Assembly (NCBI GenBank): GCA_019359415.1
Contig: JAHHHH010000025.1
Location: 17,441 to 81,440 of the forward strand
From: Iphinoe sp. HA4291-MV1
Lineage (GTDB): Bacteria > Cyanobacteriota > Cyanobacteriia > Cyanobacteriales > Nostocaceae
Direction of reading: 5' to 3'
Length of the DNA: 64,000 nucleotides
Part shown: positions 16,977-25,271 of the stretch, piece by piece
How positions within the stretch are numbered: the stretch's first letter is position 1
Layout: each line of letters starts with the position of its first letter
Translations under genes and position numbers: made by a program
Notes under the pieces: generated by a model
Databases searched by the model: none
The model's input: the letters and a program-made list of their open reading frames with translations, nothing else
Told to the model about the DNA's origin: nothing

Positions 16977-17651
16977 TCACTTGTTACTAAGACGATAACC
17001 AATGCCGTAAATATTTTCAAGAAAGTCTTCTGAACTTCCAGTTGCTCTGAGTTTATTCCGCAAATTGGTAATATGAGTTTTGATACTTCCTTCCCCAGAA
17101 GATTTATCAATTTCCCACAGTTTGTCAAGGATTACCGAACGACTCACAACTTGATTTGGGTTTCTCAAAAAATATTCTAATATCATATATTCTTTAGGAG
17201 TTAACGACAAAAGATTCCCTGCATAAGTAATCTGGTTGGTAGCTGGGTCTAGTTGTAAATCACCGCAGATTAAAATCGGTGGGCGAGTTTCTGGACTTCT
17301 TCGAGCCAAAGCTCTAATACGTGCTGCTAACTCTTTGAGGTCAAAGGGCTTGACTAAATAATCATCAGCACCAGCATCGAGTCCAATAATTTTATCTGTC
17401 GTTGTATCTCGTGCTGTCAGCATTAAGATAAGAGCGTTGGATGAAGCAGCACGTAAACGCTGACATAGAGTGATTCCATCTAATTTAGGAAGCATTAAAT
17501 CTAATAAAATTAGTTCGTATAATCCTGATTGAGACCATTCCCATCCCTCAATTCCATCAATTGTTATATCTACAATATGGTGTTGGCGTCTTAAATACTC
17601 AGCTAATGGCTTGGCAATGCGATCATCATCTTCAACTATTAAAATTCTCAT
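16977..17651 (-). CDS. OmpR-family response regulator of the second system
   Basis: 224 residues. The receiver domain has the acidic cluster EDDD, phospho-acceptor Asp51 (LLDLMLPKLDG) and Lys in LVKPFD. The C-terminal winged helix ends with the usual GIGYRLS. It is a candidate owner of the GTCAAGA direct repeats near 14.2 kb, or a second reader of the ATTTCAT sites. No direct-repeat site is visible in its own 159-base upstream region. Transcribed ahead of the kinase gene at 15612. Confidence 0.87.
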   Translation of the reverse strand: MRILIVEDDDRIAKPLAEYLRRQHHIVDITIDGIEGWEWSQSGLYELILLDLMLPKLDGITLCQRLRAASSNALILMLTARDTTTDKIIGLDAGADDYLVKPFDLKELAARIRALARRSPETRPPILICGDLQLDPATNQITYAGNLLSLTPKEYMILEYFLRNPNQVVSRSVILDKLWEIDKSSGEGSIKTHITNLRNKLRATGSSEDFLENIYGIGYRLSNK

Positions 17652-17810
17652 ATCGCTTTAGCAGTCTCGGATATTGTTACAATTCCTTTGGCAGCATTGA
17701 TGAATTGAAAATACACCTTTTAGGACGAAAGACTCACGTTCGTTCTCAAAAACTTGGTGTGTAGTTGTGCAAGAAGTACACATATATGCACTGCAACGAT
17801 TCTATGTTTA

Positions 17811-19484
17811 TTATAAGTATTTATCTGAACTTGATATCACTTTTGATTCCTGATCAGTAACGCGGTGGTTGTCATCCCATGCTGGCGATTCTGTGGAAGA
17901 TTCTTCAGATGAATAGGCAAATTCTGCTGATGGTTGAGATTTTGTGCGACGACCAGACCAGAAAGCACCAGCCATAAATGCGACAGTAGCCAGCGCAGTT
18001 CCTCCTCCTGTTGCAATCAACCACAGGGGTACTGGCAAGTTAGGTGTTTTGGCTTCAGTTGGCTGTGAGGGAGCGAGTGTGTGTTCGTCTTCTTTTGGCT
18101 GGCTACCCCCTCGTAAAGACTGAGCATAAAGTTGAGGAGCACGCTGAGTAACAATTGAATCCCCCTCGAATAAACCAGTCTTGACCTCAACTATGTCCCC
18201 AGAGGTTTGACCTAAAGTGACTTCAGTTGCTTGAAAAGCATTACCATTTTGCACATAAACTTGTTTCTTTCCATTCGCCTCCACTATAGCCGAACTAGGA
18301 ATAGTCAAGGTAGCAGTCAATGTTTGGTCTGTCAAAACTTCTAGTTCTGCAAACATCCCTGGCTTGAGAACTCCACCGGGGTTATCTATTTCAGCTTTCA
18401 CAGGAACAACCCGTGTTTCGCCTTCCACAACTGACCCAACCACGGCAATTCGTCCAGTAAATGTGCGATTAGGCACAGAAGCAACCTTCAAGCTTACTCG
18501 TTGACCCGTCTTTACCTTTCCCAAATCTTTTTCATATATATTTGCAGTAGCATAAACTCGACTGTCATTCACAATCGTCATCAGTTTGCCACCTGCATCC
18601 TCGAATGATTGACCAAGAGTAACTTCTCTGTCAGCAACCCTGCCAGAAATGGGAGCCGTCACCGTTACCAGTCCCTTAGCATTGGCGCTGTTTCCCAGTT
18701 GTTGCAACCGAGTCTCATAATTAGTATTACTCAGTTGAATACGTTTTTTTGCTACCTCAACTGCTGATTTCGCACGTTTGAGTTTATTTTCTGCATCAAT
18801 CACGTCCCGGCGGCTTGAAGCTTTGGTGAGTTCGGCTTTAGCTTGTGCTAGCTGGGTTTGGGATTCCAAGGCATCACGTCGTGGCAAAGCACCAGAATCT
18901 GCTAACTGCCTGTCCTTGTCAGACTTCTCTTGAGCGAATGCCACTTGGCTTTGTGCTTCGGCTATTTCAGCTGCGGCTATTTGCTGATATTTTTCGTAAT
19001 TTTGTTGAGCCAGCCGTAAATCAGCTTCCGCTTGCTGCAAATCAGCCTGACTTTGGGCAAGTTTTTCTTGAGAGTTCACCCGCAGTTCCACCAAGTCAGG
19101 ACTGGTTACAACAGCAACTGGTTGACCTTTTTTCACGACTGCACCAGGCTCTACCAACAACTCAACCACTTTCGCCTTGGAAATTGGGGTATTGACTTCC
19201 ACTTTTTGACTAGGCAAGGTTTCAATCTGTCCAGTGGTTTTAATACCAACAGCTAATTGCTGACGTTTCACTGGCTCAATTTTAATTCCTAAACGTTTTG
19301 CGGTTTGGGCATCAACTTGAATAGAGCCACTATTTTGAGAGGCTTCACTTGCTCCTTGAAATTCATTTCCGTGTCCGCCATGAGCTAAAACAGTTGAGGG
19401 ATTAGCTAATAACAGCAGGCTTACGAGTGAACCAGAAACACAACGAATTGCTGTGAGTTGTTGGGAACGCAGAGAATTTAGCAT
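17811..19484 (-). CDS. RND efflux periplasmic adaptor (CzcB/HlyD family)
   Basis: Membrane-fusion protein that links an RND pump to an outer-membrane channel. Order: signal/anchor helix, a His-rich HGGHGNEF segment, barrel-sandwich halves (VEPGAVVKKGQPVAVV), a long alpha-hairpin coiled coil (about residues 135-260), beta-barrel domains, and a C-terminal membrane helix (LWLIATGGGTALATVAFMAG), which is unusual for the family. The frame is open to 19562, but the promoter's -10 sits at 19572-19567, which puts the transcript start near 19560. The internal ATG at 19484 is therefore chosen (558 residues). Its probable partner is CzcA at 7821. Confidence 0.85.
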   Translation of the reverse strand: MLNSLRSQQLTAIRCVSGSLVSLLLLANPSTVLAHGGHGNEFQGASEASQNSGSIQVDAQTAKRLGIKIEPVKRQQLAVGIKTTGQIETLPSQKVEVNTPISKAKVVELLVEPGAVVKKGQPVAVVTSPDLVELRVNSQEKLAQSQADLQQAEADLRLAQQNYEKYQQIAAAEIAEAQSQVAFAQEKSDKDRQLADSGALPRRDALESQTQLAQAKAELTKASSRRDVIDAENKLKRAKSAVEVAKKRIQLSNTNYETRLQQLGNSANAKGLVTVTAPISGRVADREVTLGQSFEDAGGKLMTIVNDSRVYATANIYEKDLGKVKTGQRVSLKVASVPNRTFTGRIAVVGSVVEGETRVVPVKAEIDNPGGVLKPGMFAELEVLTDQTLTATLTIPSSAIVEANGKKQVYVQNGNAFQATEVTLGQTSGDIVEVKTGLFEGDSIVTQRAPQLYAQSLRGGSQPKEDEHTLAPSQPTEAKTPNLPVPLWLIATGGGTALATVAFMAGAFWSGRRTKSQPSAEFAYSSEESSTESPAWDDNHRVTDQESKVISSSDKYL

Positions 19485-19566
19485 CGCGCTTAAAAAGTCC
19501 TTGAGTACTGGAGGAAAGGAGTTGCGATAGCGTATTTGTGTTAGTGGGCGCTCTTGATGCACACAT

Positions 19567-19605
19567 CTTTTAGTTTTGCAGCAAGAAATGAAATTAGGAT
19601 GAAAT
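19567..19605 (-). promoter_or_regulatory. Direct-repeat promoter of the czcB-type gene
   Basis: Minus strand: ATTTCAT-CCTA-ATTTCAT (19605 to 19588), 15 bases including CTGCAA, then TAAAAG (19572-19567). It lies in the 57-base gap after the DUF305 gene, so czcB has its own start even though DUF305 is directly upstream. Confidence 0.7.
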
Positions 19606-19619
19606 CGTGCTTGCTCTTG

Positions 19620-20333
19620 TTACTGGTTGTACCAAGCTTGTCGCCATTGCTTCATTTGGTCAATTTCTTTCTGTTGAGAGGTGATGATATTTTGAGCCAG
19701 TTTCTTGATTTCAGGGCGCTTGGACTTACTCAATGCATCTTGCGCCATTGTTATTGCCCCTTCATGGTGCGGAATCATTGCATTGATGAAACGTAGGTCA
19801 AACTCGGCATCAGCAGCCCCCAAATCCTTATCCATTCGCATAGCTTTAGATTGTTCAGGAGACATTGCTATTGTCTGATTCTGCTGGGCATTCCAAGCCG
19901 TTGCCGTGCTTGGTGCTTTGGGATACCATGCTGTGCGCCACTGTTTCAACTCAGCAATTTCTTTGTTTTGAGCTTTGATGATTTCGCCTGCCAGCTTTTT
20001 GATTTCGGGACGTTTTGATTTCTGTTGGGCTTCTTTTGCCATCTGGGTAGCACCTTGATGGTGTGGAATCATCGCATCAATGAACCGCAAATCGTAGTTG
20101 GCATCCGCTGGACCATTATCCATTGCCGTGCTATGATGCATACCACTGCCGTGGTCCATCTGTTGCTTGTCGCTAGCCTCAGTTGCGGTAGAATTTGGAG
20201 CTTGGGTTTCGTTTTGGGAAGTAGTTGTAGAACAAGCTGTAAGCACGCCGCTTGTTAAGGAAGCGAGTGTTATGAAAGTCATTGCAAAAAAACCACTTTT
20301 CCAAGAAATACGTTGCATAGACTTGAAATTCAT
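19620..20333 (-). CDS. Double DUF305 lipoprotein
   Basis: 237-residue secreted protein with two DUF305 domains. The signal peptide ends in a lipobox-like VLTACS. Each repeat has the hallmark DLRFIxAMIPHHxGA, then SKRPEIKKLA, IIxxQxxEI and MKQWRxAWY. DUF305 is a four-helix fold whose HH pairs have been proposed to bind copper or other metals (family knowledge, not shown here). A Met/His-rich linker (KQQMDHGSGMHHSTAMD) precedes the first repeat and supports metal binding. Its own direct-repeat promoter lies 115-153 bases upstream, placing it in the same regulon as the efflux genes. Confidence 0.87.
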   Translation of the reverse strand: MNFKSMQRISWKSGFFAMTFITLASLTSGVLTACSTTTSQNETQAPNSTATEASDKQQMDHGSGMHHSTAMDNGPADANYDLRFIDAMIPHHQGATQMAKEAQQKSKRPEIKKLAGEIIKAQNKEIAELKQWRTAWYPKAPSTATAWNAQQNQTIAMSPEQSKAMRMDKDLGAADAEFDLRFINAMIPHHEGAITMAQDALSKSKRPEIKKLAQNIITSQQKEIDQMKQWRQAWYNQ

Positions 20334-20447
20334 TACTTACTATAGTTTCTTCTATTTTGAAATCTCCAGTTAGCTGGAGTGTCAAGTGCTATTTTCCAAC
20401 GGGGTACAATAGCCAGTTTGTTATGGGAGCAATACAGCTGCACTAAT

Positions 20448-20486
20448 TGTTTAGTATTGCAAAGGCAAATGAAATTAGGATGAAAT
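20448..20486 (-). promoter_or_regulatory. Direct-repeat promoter of the DUF305 gene
   Basis: Minus strand: ATTTCAT-CCTA-ATTTCAT (20486 to 20469), 15 bases including TTGCAA, then TAAACA (20453-20448). The 18-bp core is identical to that of the czcB promoter. Confidence 0.7.
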
Positions 20487-20721
20487 GCTTGTACCTGATA
20501 GAGCAATACGGTTCAGTTAAGACATTTATTCGTTGTTCCCAGTCTTGTCGCCAAATGTCAATGGCAAAGGCGTAGAAAAAAATGAGCGATACCTTTGGTA
20601 AGCTCCGCTAACGCATCTACCTATTTCTTGTGGGGTGGGTATCTTACCCGCCCAATACAAGTGCGATCGCCTACCCATAACCAATTTTAGTTGGTTATCT
20701 CATCCGCTGCATCAACTCCCT

Positions 20722-21605
20722 ATGCCAAAATCAGCTGACATCAGCACCAAAAAATTAATCAGCCTTGCACCCAATAACTGGGTAAAATGGGTAACACCCT
20801 TCGGGTTCGCCACTTGCTACAACGGGGGGAACCCCCGCAACGCAGTGGCTCACAAATTCCCGACATTACAGCCGAAGAAGTTCTCAACTCAGAATTCCAA
20901 TGGATTAGCCGCGAGAGTGACGTATTAATCCGCGCCGAAAGTCCTCAGTACGGAGAATTTCTCGTACTCAAAGAGTTACAATTGCGCTATAAGCCAAAGA
21001 TGCCTAAACGAATGCGGGCTTACGCTGCACTGGCAGAAGAGAAATTCGATTTACCTACCTATCCGGTACTTATCAATATCCTCAGAGATAGAGAAGATGA
21101 TATCAAAATTCCCACTCGCTATCAATCAGAGTTTGCAGGTTTACAAGCGCGTCAAGACTACCGTGTGATTAACCTTTGGGAAGTCGATGTGGAAATAGCT
21201 TTTCAACAACCTGTCCCATCTTTGCTCCCCTTTGTACCAATTCTCAAGGATGGCGCAGAGGAATCCACAATACAACAAGCGTTGCAAATTCTTCGCGCAG
21301 ACGAGCAACTAAATCAGTTAGAAACCGTCCTAGCATTTTTTGCTAGCTTCGTATTAGACAGTGCTTTAGTTCAGCAAATTATGAGGTGGGATATGGCAGT
21401 CTTAAGAGAATCTCCCTGGTATCAGCAAATTTTGAGAGAGGAGAGACTCTCGAGTATCGAAATGGGTTTGGAACTAAAATTTGGCAACGAAGGATTACAA
21501 CTGATGCCACAAATTTCTCAAATTTCCGATTTAGAGCGATTAAAGGCAATTCAAAGGGGGATCTTGACAGTAAATACTTTAGATGAATTACGACAACTCA
21601 TTTGA
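20722..21605 (+). pseudogene. Rpn-like nuclease-family gene broken by a 56-bp insertion
   Basis: The natural start is MPKSADIS at 20722, leading into LISLAPNNWVKWVT. The frame is then shifted by a 56-base GC-rich insert (20797-20852). After it the original frame resumes as IPDITAEEVLNSEFQWIS and runs to 21605 (DELRQLI). Joining the two sides at WVT-QIPDI restores a continuous family-like sequence. The segment VLIRAES...LVLKELQLR resembles the D...ExQ active site of the Rpn/PD-(D/E)XK superfamily, and such genes are numerous in cyanobacteria. The downstream part could still be read from GTG or ATG codons inside the insert, but without its own N-terminus. Confidence 0.65.
20797..20852. repeat. 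56-bp palindromic insertion element
   Basis: GC-rich insert with an imperfect inverted core: GCCACT... at the left, ...CGCAGTGGC at the right, and a GGGGGG-AA-CCCCC centre. Its length is 2 modulo 3, so it shifts the host frame. Related GC-rich palindromic pieces occur near 46 kb, 57.1 kb and 57.85 kb, so this looks like a dispersed small repeat family. Confidence 0.55.
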
Positions 21606-21670
21606 AGTACCAGAGCTGGCTTGAGTTCAGCAAATTATTTTTGAATTTTGAATGAGCAAATTTTGAATTG

Positions 21671-21996
21671 TTAAGAGGTGGGATATGGCAGTCTTAAGCG
21701 AATCTCCCTGGTATCAGCAAATTTTGAGAGAGGGTGAGCGACGAGAGATAATGTCGGGTATTGAACTAGTAGTCTACCAAAGCAACTTTGCAGGCTGAAC
21801 GCTCTCACAGAAACCGGGTTTCTCTACCAGGCGAAGTTCCTGTGGTGAAACACTAGGATTAGAGTTAAAATTCGGCAGTGAGGGATTACAATTAATGTCA
21901 GAAATCTCTCAAATCTCTAATTTAGAGCGATTAAAGGCAATTCAGCAAGCAATTAAAACTGTGAATAGTGTGGATGAATTGAGGCAAATTATCTAA
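21671..21996 (+). pseudogene. Decayed duplicate of the 3' end of the preceding gene
   Basis: A second copy of the C-terminal region. RWDMAVLSESPWYQQILREG repeats the words of the upstream gene near 21383, then the frame breaks at a TGA. After about 90 foreign bases it resumes as LGLELKFGSEGLQLMSEIS and ends VDELRQII. The foreign part contains the palindrome AGAAACCGGGTTTCT, a word common in cyanobacterial repeats. It has no start and overlaps the 3' end of the convergent nucleotidyltransferase gene by 8 bases. Confidence 0.6.
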
Positions 21997-22798
21997 GCTC
22001 GCTTTCTCCATCAGCCAAAACAGCAAAATACCGCACAGCTCGCACTAAATCATCTGGTGTACCAACATCAAGGTAAGTACCATCGGAAAATGTTTCTGCT
22101 TCTACATGAAAACCTTTGTTGATAGCAGCTTGAATGACATCGCCAATGGGTATTTCTGGTAGCTGCGATAAGTTACTATTTGCCTTAACAGTCGTAAGAT
22201 ACTCGTGCAGAAACTGTGTGAAAGCAGGTGTCCAAACTGCAATACCCCACATATAACGCAAATCTGAGTGGCGAGGTTTTTCGATTATCAATCGTACTCT
22301 ACCTTCATCGTCAAAGTCAACCATACCTGCTTTCTGAGGTTTATCAGTAGGAAATAATCCTAAGACGACATCGGCATTACTAACATCAAGGCGTGTCAGT
22401 ATTCGTACATAAGCATCTTCAGGCTGGAACAAAATATCAGGAAAACCCAAGGCTACAACAGCATCTTGCACAAAAGGAAAAGCCTGATCCAAAGTGAAAG
22501 GGACACCATAAGGCAAACCCATAATGAGATATCCCAAGCTCATGGAAAGCATTGTGCCATCTCCAAAATATGCTGGTATATCCCACTTACCAGAACGAAG
22601 TATAAAATACGCTTCATTAATACCTGCTAGTTGCATCTTTTCTAGCAGATAATGAGACACAACCTTCGGTCGCCAGTTACATTTGTCACCAAAATCTTGA
22701 AAGCCAAGCGGATACAACTCTTTGCTAAGTGGTAGAGGAGAAATCCGGGTTGCCTGTCCACCAGCAGGTAGCAGTCCGATGATTTGGCGCTTAGTCAT
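21989..22798 (-). CDS. Sugar-phosphate nucleotidyltransferase family protein
   Basis: 269 residues with the Rossmann-like nucleotidyltransferase fold. The N-terminal signature is LLPAGGQATRISPLPLSKEL, a variant of GxGTRLxPLTxxxPK. It also shows MSLGYLIMGLPYG, a substrate segment AGMVDFDDEGRVRLIIEKP, and a C-terminal GTYLDVGTPDDLVRA. These match glucose-1-phosphate thymidylyl/uridylyl-type enzymes that make NDP-sugars for polysaccharide or cell-wall synthesis. The exact nucleotide and sugar are not decidable by eye. It stands alone with no glycosyl gene cluster beside it, and ends against the degenerate repeat of the nuclease gene. Confidence 0.82.
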   Translation of the reverse strand: MTKRQIIGLLPAGGQATRISPLPLSKELYPLGFQDFGDKCNWRPKVVSHYLLEKMQLAGINEAYFILRSGKWDIPAYFGDGTMLSMSLGYLIMGLPYGVPFTLDQAFPFVQDAVVALGFPDILFQPEDAYVRILTRLDVSNADVVLGLFPTDKPQKAGMVDFDDEGRVRLIIEKPRHSDLRYMWGIAVWTPAFTQFLHEYLTTVKANSNLSQLPEIPIGDVIQAAINKGFHVEAETFSDGTYLDVGTPDDLVRAVRYFAVLADGESELR

Positions 22799-22915
22799 AG
22801 GTAATGAAAAATAAATAGTTCAAAATTGTCCATCCTCTGTTTGGTAGATATTTTAACTACTTAGAAGCTCCAGTCTATAATGACTGATGACCAAGGACTA
22901 ATAACTAAAAAAATA

Positions 22916-22999
22916 TCCTCCTTCTAAAAAGTGCATTTGTCAGCAATCAGAAATAAGGAGGAGGTTACTATGTTTTATAGTATTACAAATACTACTTGA
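22916..22999 (+). other. Hairpin sequestering a strong ribosome site, with a 9-codon frame
   Basis: TCCTCCTT (22916-22923) can pair with AAGGAGGA (22955-22962). The second arm is an almost perfect Shine-Dalgarno, 8 bases before ATG at 22970. That ATG opens only nine codons (MFYSITNTT) ending at 22999, inside the 3' end of the convergent DUF1232 gene. A small inverted repeat AGTATT-ACA-AATACT (22979-22993) lies within it. It may be a terminator region, a leader peptide or a chance arrangement. Confidence 0.35.
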
Positions 23000-23306
23000 C
23001 AGAAACGGCGTCAATATCGATTGTATTTGCGCTAGAGGTAGAATCTTCTGTAGTACTAGGGGCTTTAGCGTCAACATTACCTTTACGCGCTTTGAAGCCT
23101 TCAATTAAGATCTGAGACATCTCGGAAACCAGCAGCGTCAATAGCATGATATCGTCAACTTCTCCTACAATCGGGAAGAAGTCTGGAACAAGATCAATTG
23201 GGCTGACAAAATAAAGCAGTGTTCCTAAAATGATCCACCAGCGGTACTTAGGGTTACGCAGTAAGTTACGGTACCAAGTATAAAGTGATTGGATTGAAAA
23301 TTTCAT
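22992..23306 (-). CDS. DUF1232 (YkvA-like) membrane protein
   Basis: Small membrane protein, 104 residues from the ATG at 23306. That codon follows CTGGAGG by a proper distance; the frame extends to 23333 but without a ribosome site. The DUF1232 core is visible as KYRWWIILGTLLYFVSPIDLVPDFFPIVGEVDDIMLL, with the characteristic SPIDLxPDxxPxxGxxDD. The tail after residue 75 is polar. The family is widespread and of unknown function. It lies upstream of, and divergent from, the ExbB gene. Confidence 0.82.
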   Translation of the reverse strand: MKFSIQSLYTWYRNLLRNPKYRWWIILGTLLYFVSPIDLVPDFFPIVGEVDDIMLLTLLVSEMSQILIEGFKARKGNVDAKAPSTTEDSTSSANTIDIDAVSVK

Positions 23307-23527
23307 AGATTTTAACCTCCAGTTGCCTTTCATTTTGACAAATTATGACCTACACTTCCTGTGGGAATAACCGCCCTAGTTGGTCTGGAAGATGCTACTC
23401 GCTAGTCCTATGCGAAATCGCAACCCTTGTTGAATGTGAAACGATTATGAAAGTTGTGCTTTAATTTTTAAAATTGAAGTGCTTTAGGACAGTTGCACTA
23501 CTAATAGACAGAGGAGGCTTACAAAGC

Positions 23528-24313
23528 GTGGATATTGTAGATTTGTTTAAGAAGGGCGGACCAGCAATGTGGCCATTGCTTGCCCTATCAATTTTATCTT
23601 TAAGTGTCATTTTTGAGCGTTTGTGGTTCTGGTTACGAGTGTTAAACCAGGAGAAGGAAATAGTTGATCGCGTTGTAGACACCGCCCGTACAGATTGGAT
23701 CATAGCGGCTAACATTGCTAGACAGGCAACAAACCAACCCATTGGACGGTTTCTCTATGCACCCCTAAGCCTACCCAAAAGCGATGCAGAAACCTTCCGA
23801 TTGGCACTGGAAGCAACAGCAGAAGACGAATTGGCTGGAATGCGACGGGGTGAAAAACTCCTGGAAGCTGTGATTGCTCTTGCACCCTTGTTGGGATTGT
23901 TAGGTACGGTTTTAGGCTTGATCCACTCTTTACGAGCAATTCGTATTGGCGATTTAGGAACCGAATCTACCGCTGGGGTAACCACTGGTATCGGGGAAGC
24001 GCTGATTGCCACAGCAACAGGACTAATTGTTGCCATTATCAGTTTAGCTTTCTACCGCCTATTTCAAGGTCTTGTTGTTAACCAAGTTAAAATTTTTCGT
24101 AGAGCAGGGAATGACATGGAGTTGCTGTATCGGCAGTCTCCACCTGACTACACAAAGATGACACCTGAGAACATTGTACCACCTGTAACAATCATAGGGG
24201 ACTCTCCACAAGATAACTTGAATTCTCCTCGAAAAAAAGGCAAATCCAGATTTTCTGAAACACCTGAACCCTCCCCAGAGTCTGATTTTTCAGAACCAAA
24301 AGATATTGAATAA
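23528..24313 (+). CDS. ExbB/TolQ-type proton channel
   Basis: Inner-membrane motor subunit that couples the proton gradient to energy transfer through an ExbD/TolR partner. GTG at 23528 is chosen because GAGGAGG lies 10 bases upstream; a TTG 54 bases earlier is the only alternative. Three helices: near residues 11-31 ([22 protein letters not shown]), about 117-137 ([18 protein letters not shown]) and about 150-175 ([21 protein letters not shown]). The MotA/TolQ/ExbB signature GLLGTVxG is present. The C-terminal tail is charged and extended. The ExbD gene follows after 33 bases, so both form one transcript. Confidence 0.88.
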   Translation: MDIVDLFKKGGPAMWPLLALSILSLSVIFERLWFWLRVLNQEKEIVDRVVDTARTDWIIAANIARQATNQPIGRFLYAPLSLPKSDAETFRLALEATAEDELAGMRRGEKLLEAVIALAPLLGLLGTVLGLIHSLRAIRIGDLGTESTAGVTTGIGEALIATATGLIVAIISLAFYRLFQGLVVNQVKIFRRAGNDMELLYRQSPPDYTKMTPENIVPPVTIIGDSPQDNLNSPRKKGKSRFSETPEPSPESDFSEPKDIE

Positions 24314-24346
24314 AAAAGCCCCTAACCCAGGTATGAGAGCAAGAAA

Positions 24347-24997
24347 ATGAAAGTTAACCTGCACACTCCAGTAGAAGAAGTCCAAATTCAAATCATTCCC
24401 TTAATAGATGTTATTTTTTGTATACTGACATTTTTTCTTTTGGCAGCTTTGCAATTTACTCGCCAAGAGGAAATTAGTATTAATTTACCTAAATCAACTA
24501 CTGGTACACCATCTACCACTGCTGGAGCTAACGCACAAGCTCAACGGCAAATATTAACTTTGACTATCGATGCTATTGGTCAGACTTACGTAGAGAATGA
24601 TCCAGTAAAACGGGAACAGCTCAAAGAAGCTTTTAAGAGATATCTCCAACAAACTCCCAATGCTATTTTGGCTTTGAAAGTCAGTCAAACAGCAACATAT
24701 AATGATGTGATAGGAATGATAGACATGTGGCGACAAGAGGGAGGCGATCGCATATCTTTTGTGACGACACCATCTTTCTCTAATCAATCTACATCTGGTT
24801 CTGAGTCAGAAACATCACCTCTACCTAACACCTCACCTATCACTCCCATCAATCCACAAACTAACCCTAACTTCAATCTCCCCCCAGCACCCAATCCACT
24901 TCAAAATAACCAAGGTGTAACCCCAGTAGATCCAGGAACTTCTCCTGTATTGCCCAAAGCACCCTCCGGACAAACCAATCCTACTCCCAGGAGGTAA
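24347..24997 (+). CDS. ExbD/TolR-type partner of the proton channel
   Basis: 216 residues. A short cytoplasmic start, one membrane helix (QIIPLIDVIFCILTFFLLAALQF) carrying the conserved proton-accepting Asp of PLIDVIF, then a periplasmic ExbD domain with LTIDAIGQTYVENDPV. The C-terminal 70 residues are rich in Pro, Asn, Ser and Thr and probably disordered or wall-spanning; they are longer than in the E. coli protein. No TonB or TolA gene is adjacent. In cyanobacteria such pairs may drive TonB-dependent uptake or other envelope processes. Confidence 0.87.
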   Translation: MKVNLHTPVEEVQIQIIPLIDVIFCILTFFLLAALQFTRQEEISINLPKSTTGTPSTTAGANAQAQRQILTLTIDAIGQTYVENDPVKREQLKEAFKRYLQQTPNAILALKVSQTATYNDVIGMIDMWRQEGGDRISFVTTPSFSNQSTSGSESETSPLPNTSPITPINPQTNPNFNLPPAPNPLQNNQGVTPVDPGTSPVLPKAPSGQTNPTPRR

Positions 24998-25271
24998 GCT
25001 GTTACGCATCTAATTTGCACATTTAGACAGCAGAGGGGCGGAGGAGCTTCAGGAGCAGGGGAGAAGGATTGACCGGAGGCGGAGCGTCTCCGGCTCCGCG
25101 CTTTTTCTCCAAAATTAACAATATGCAAGTTAAATGTGTTTTAGCTTAATGCTACGCTTGCCAAGCAAATTTCTCGCGAGCTTTGGCGTTATTAAATTAA
25201 ATACAATAAAGACAGCTTTACGCCAATTTGCTATTTTAATAAGATAAACAAAAAGATTCGCAGAATTATAA

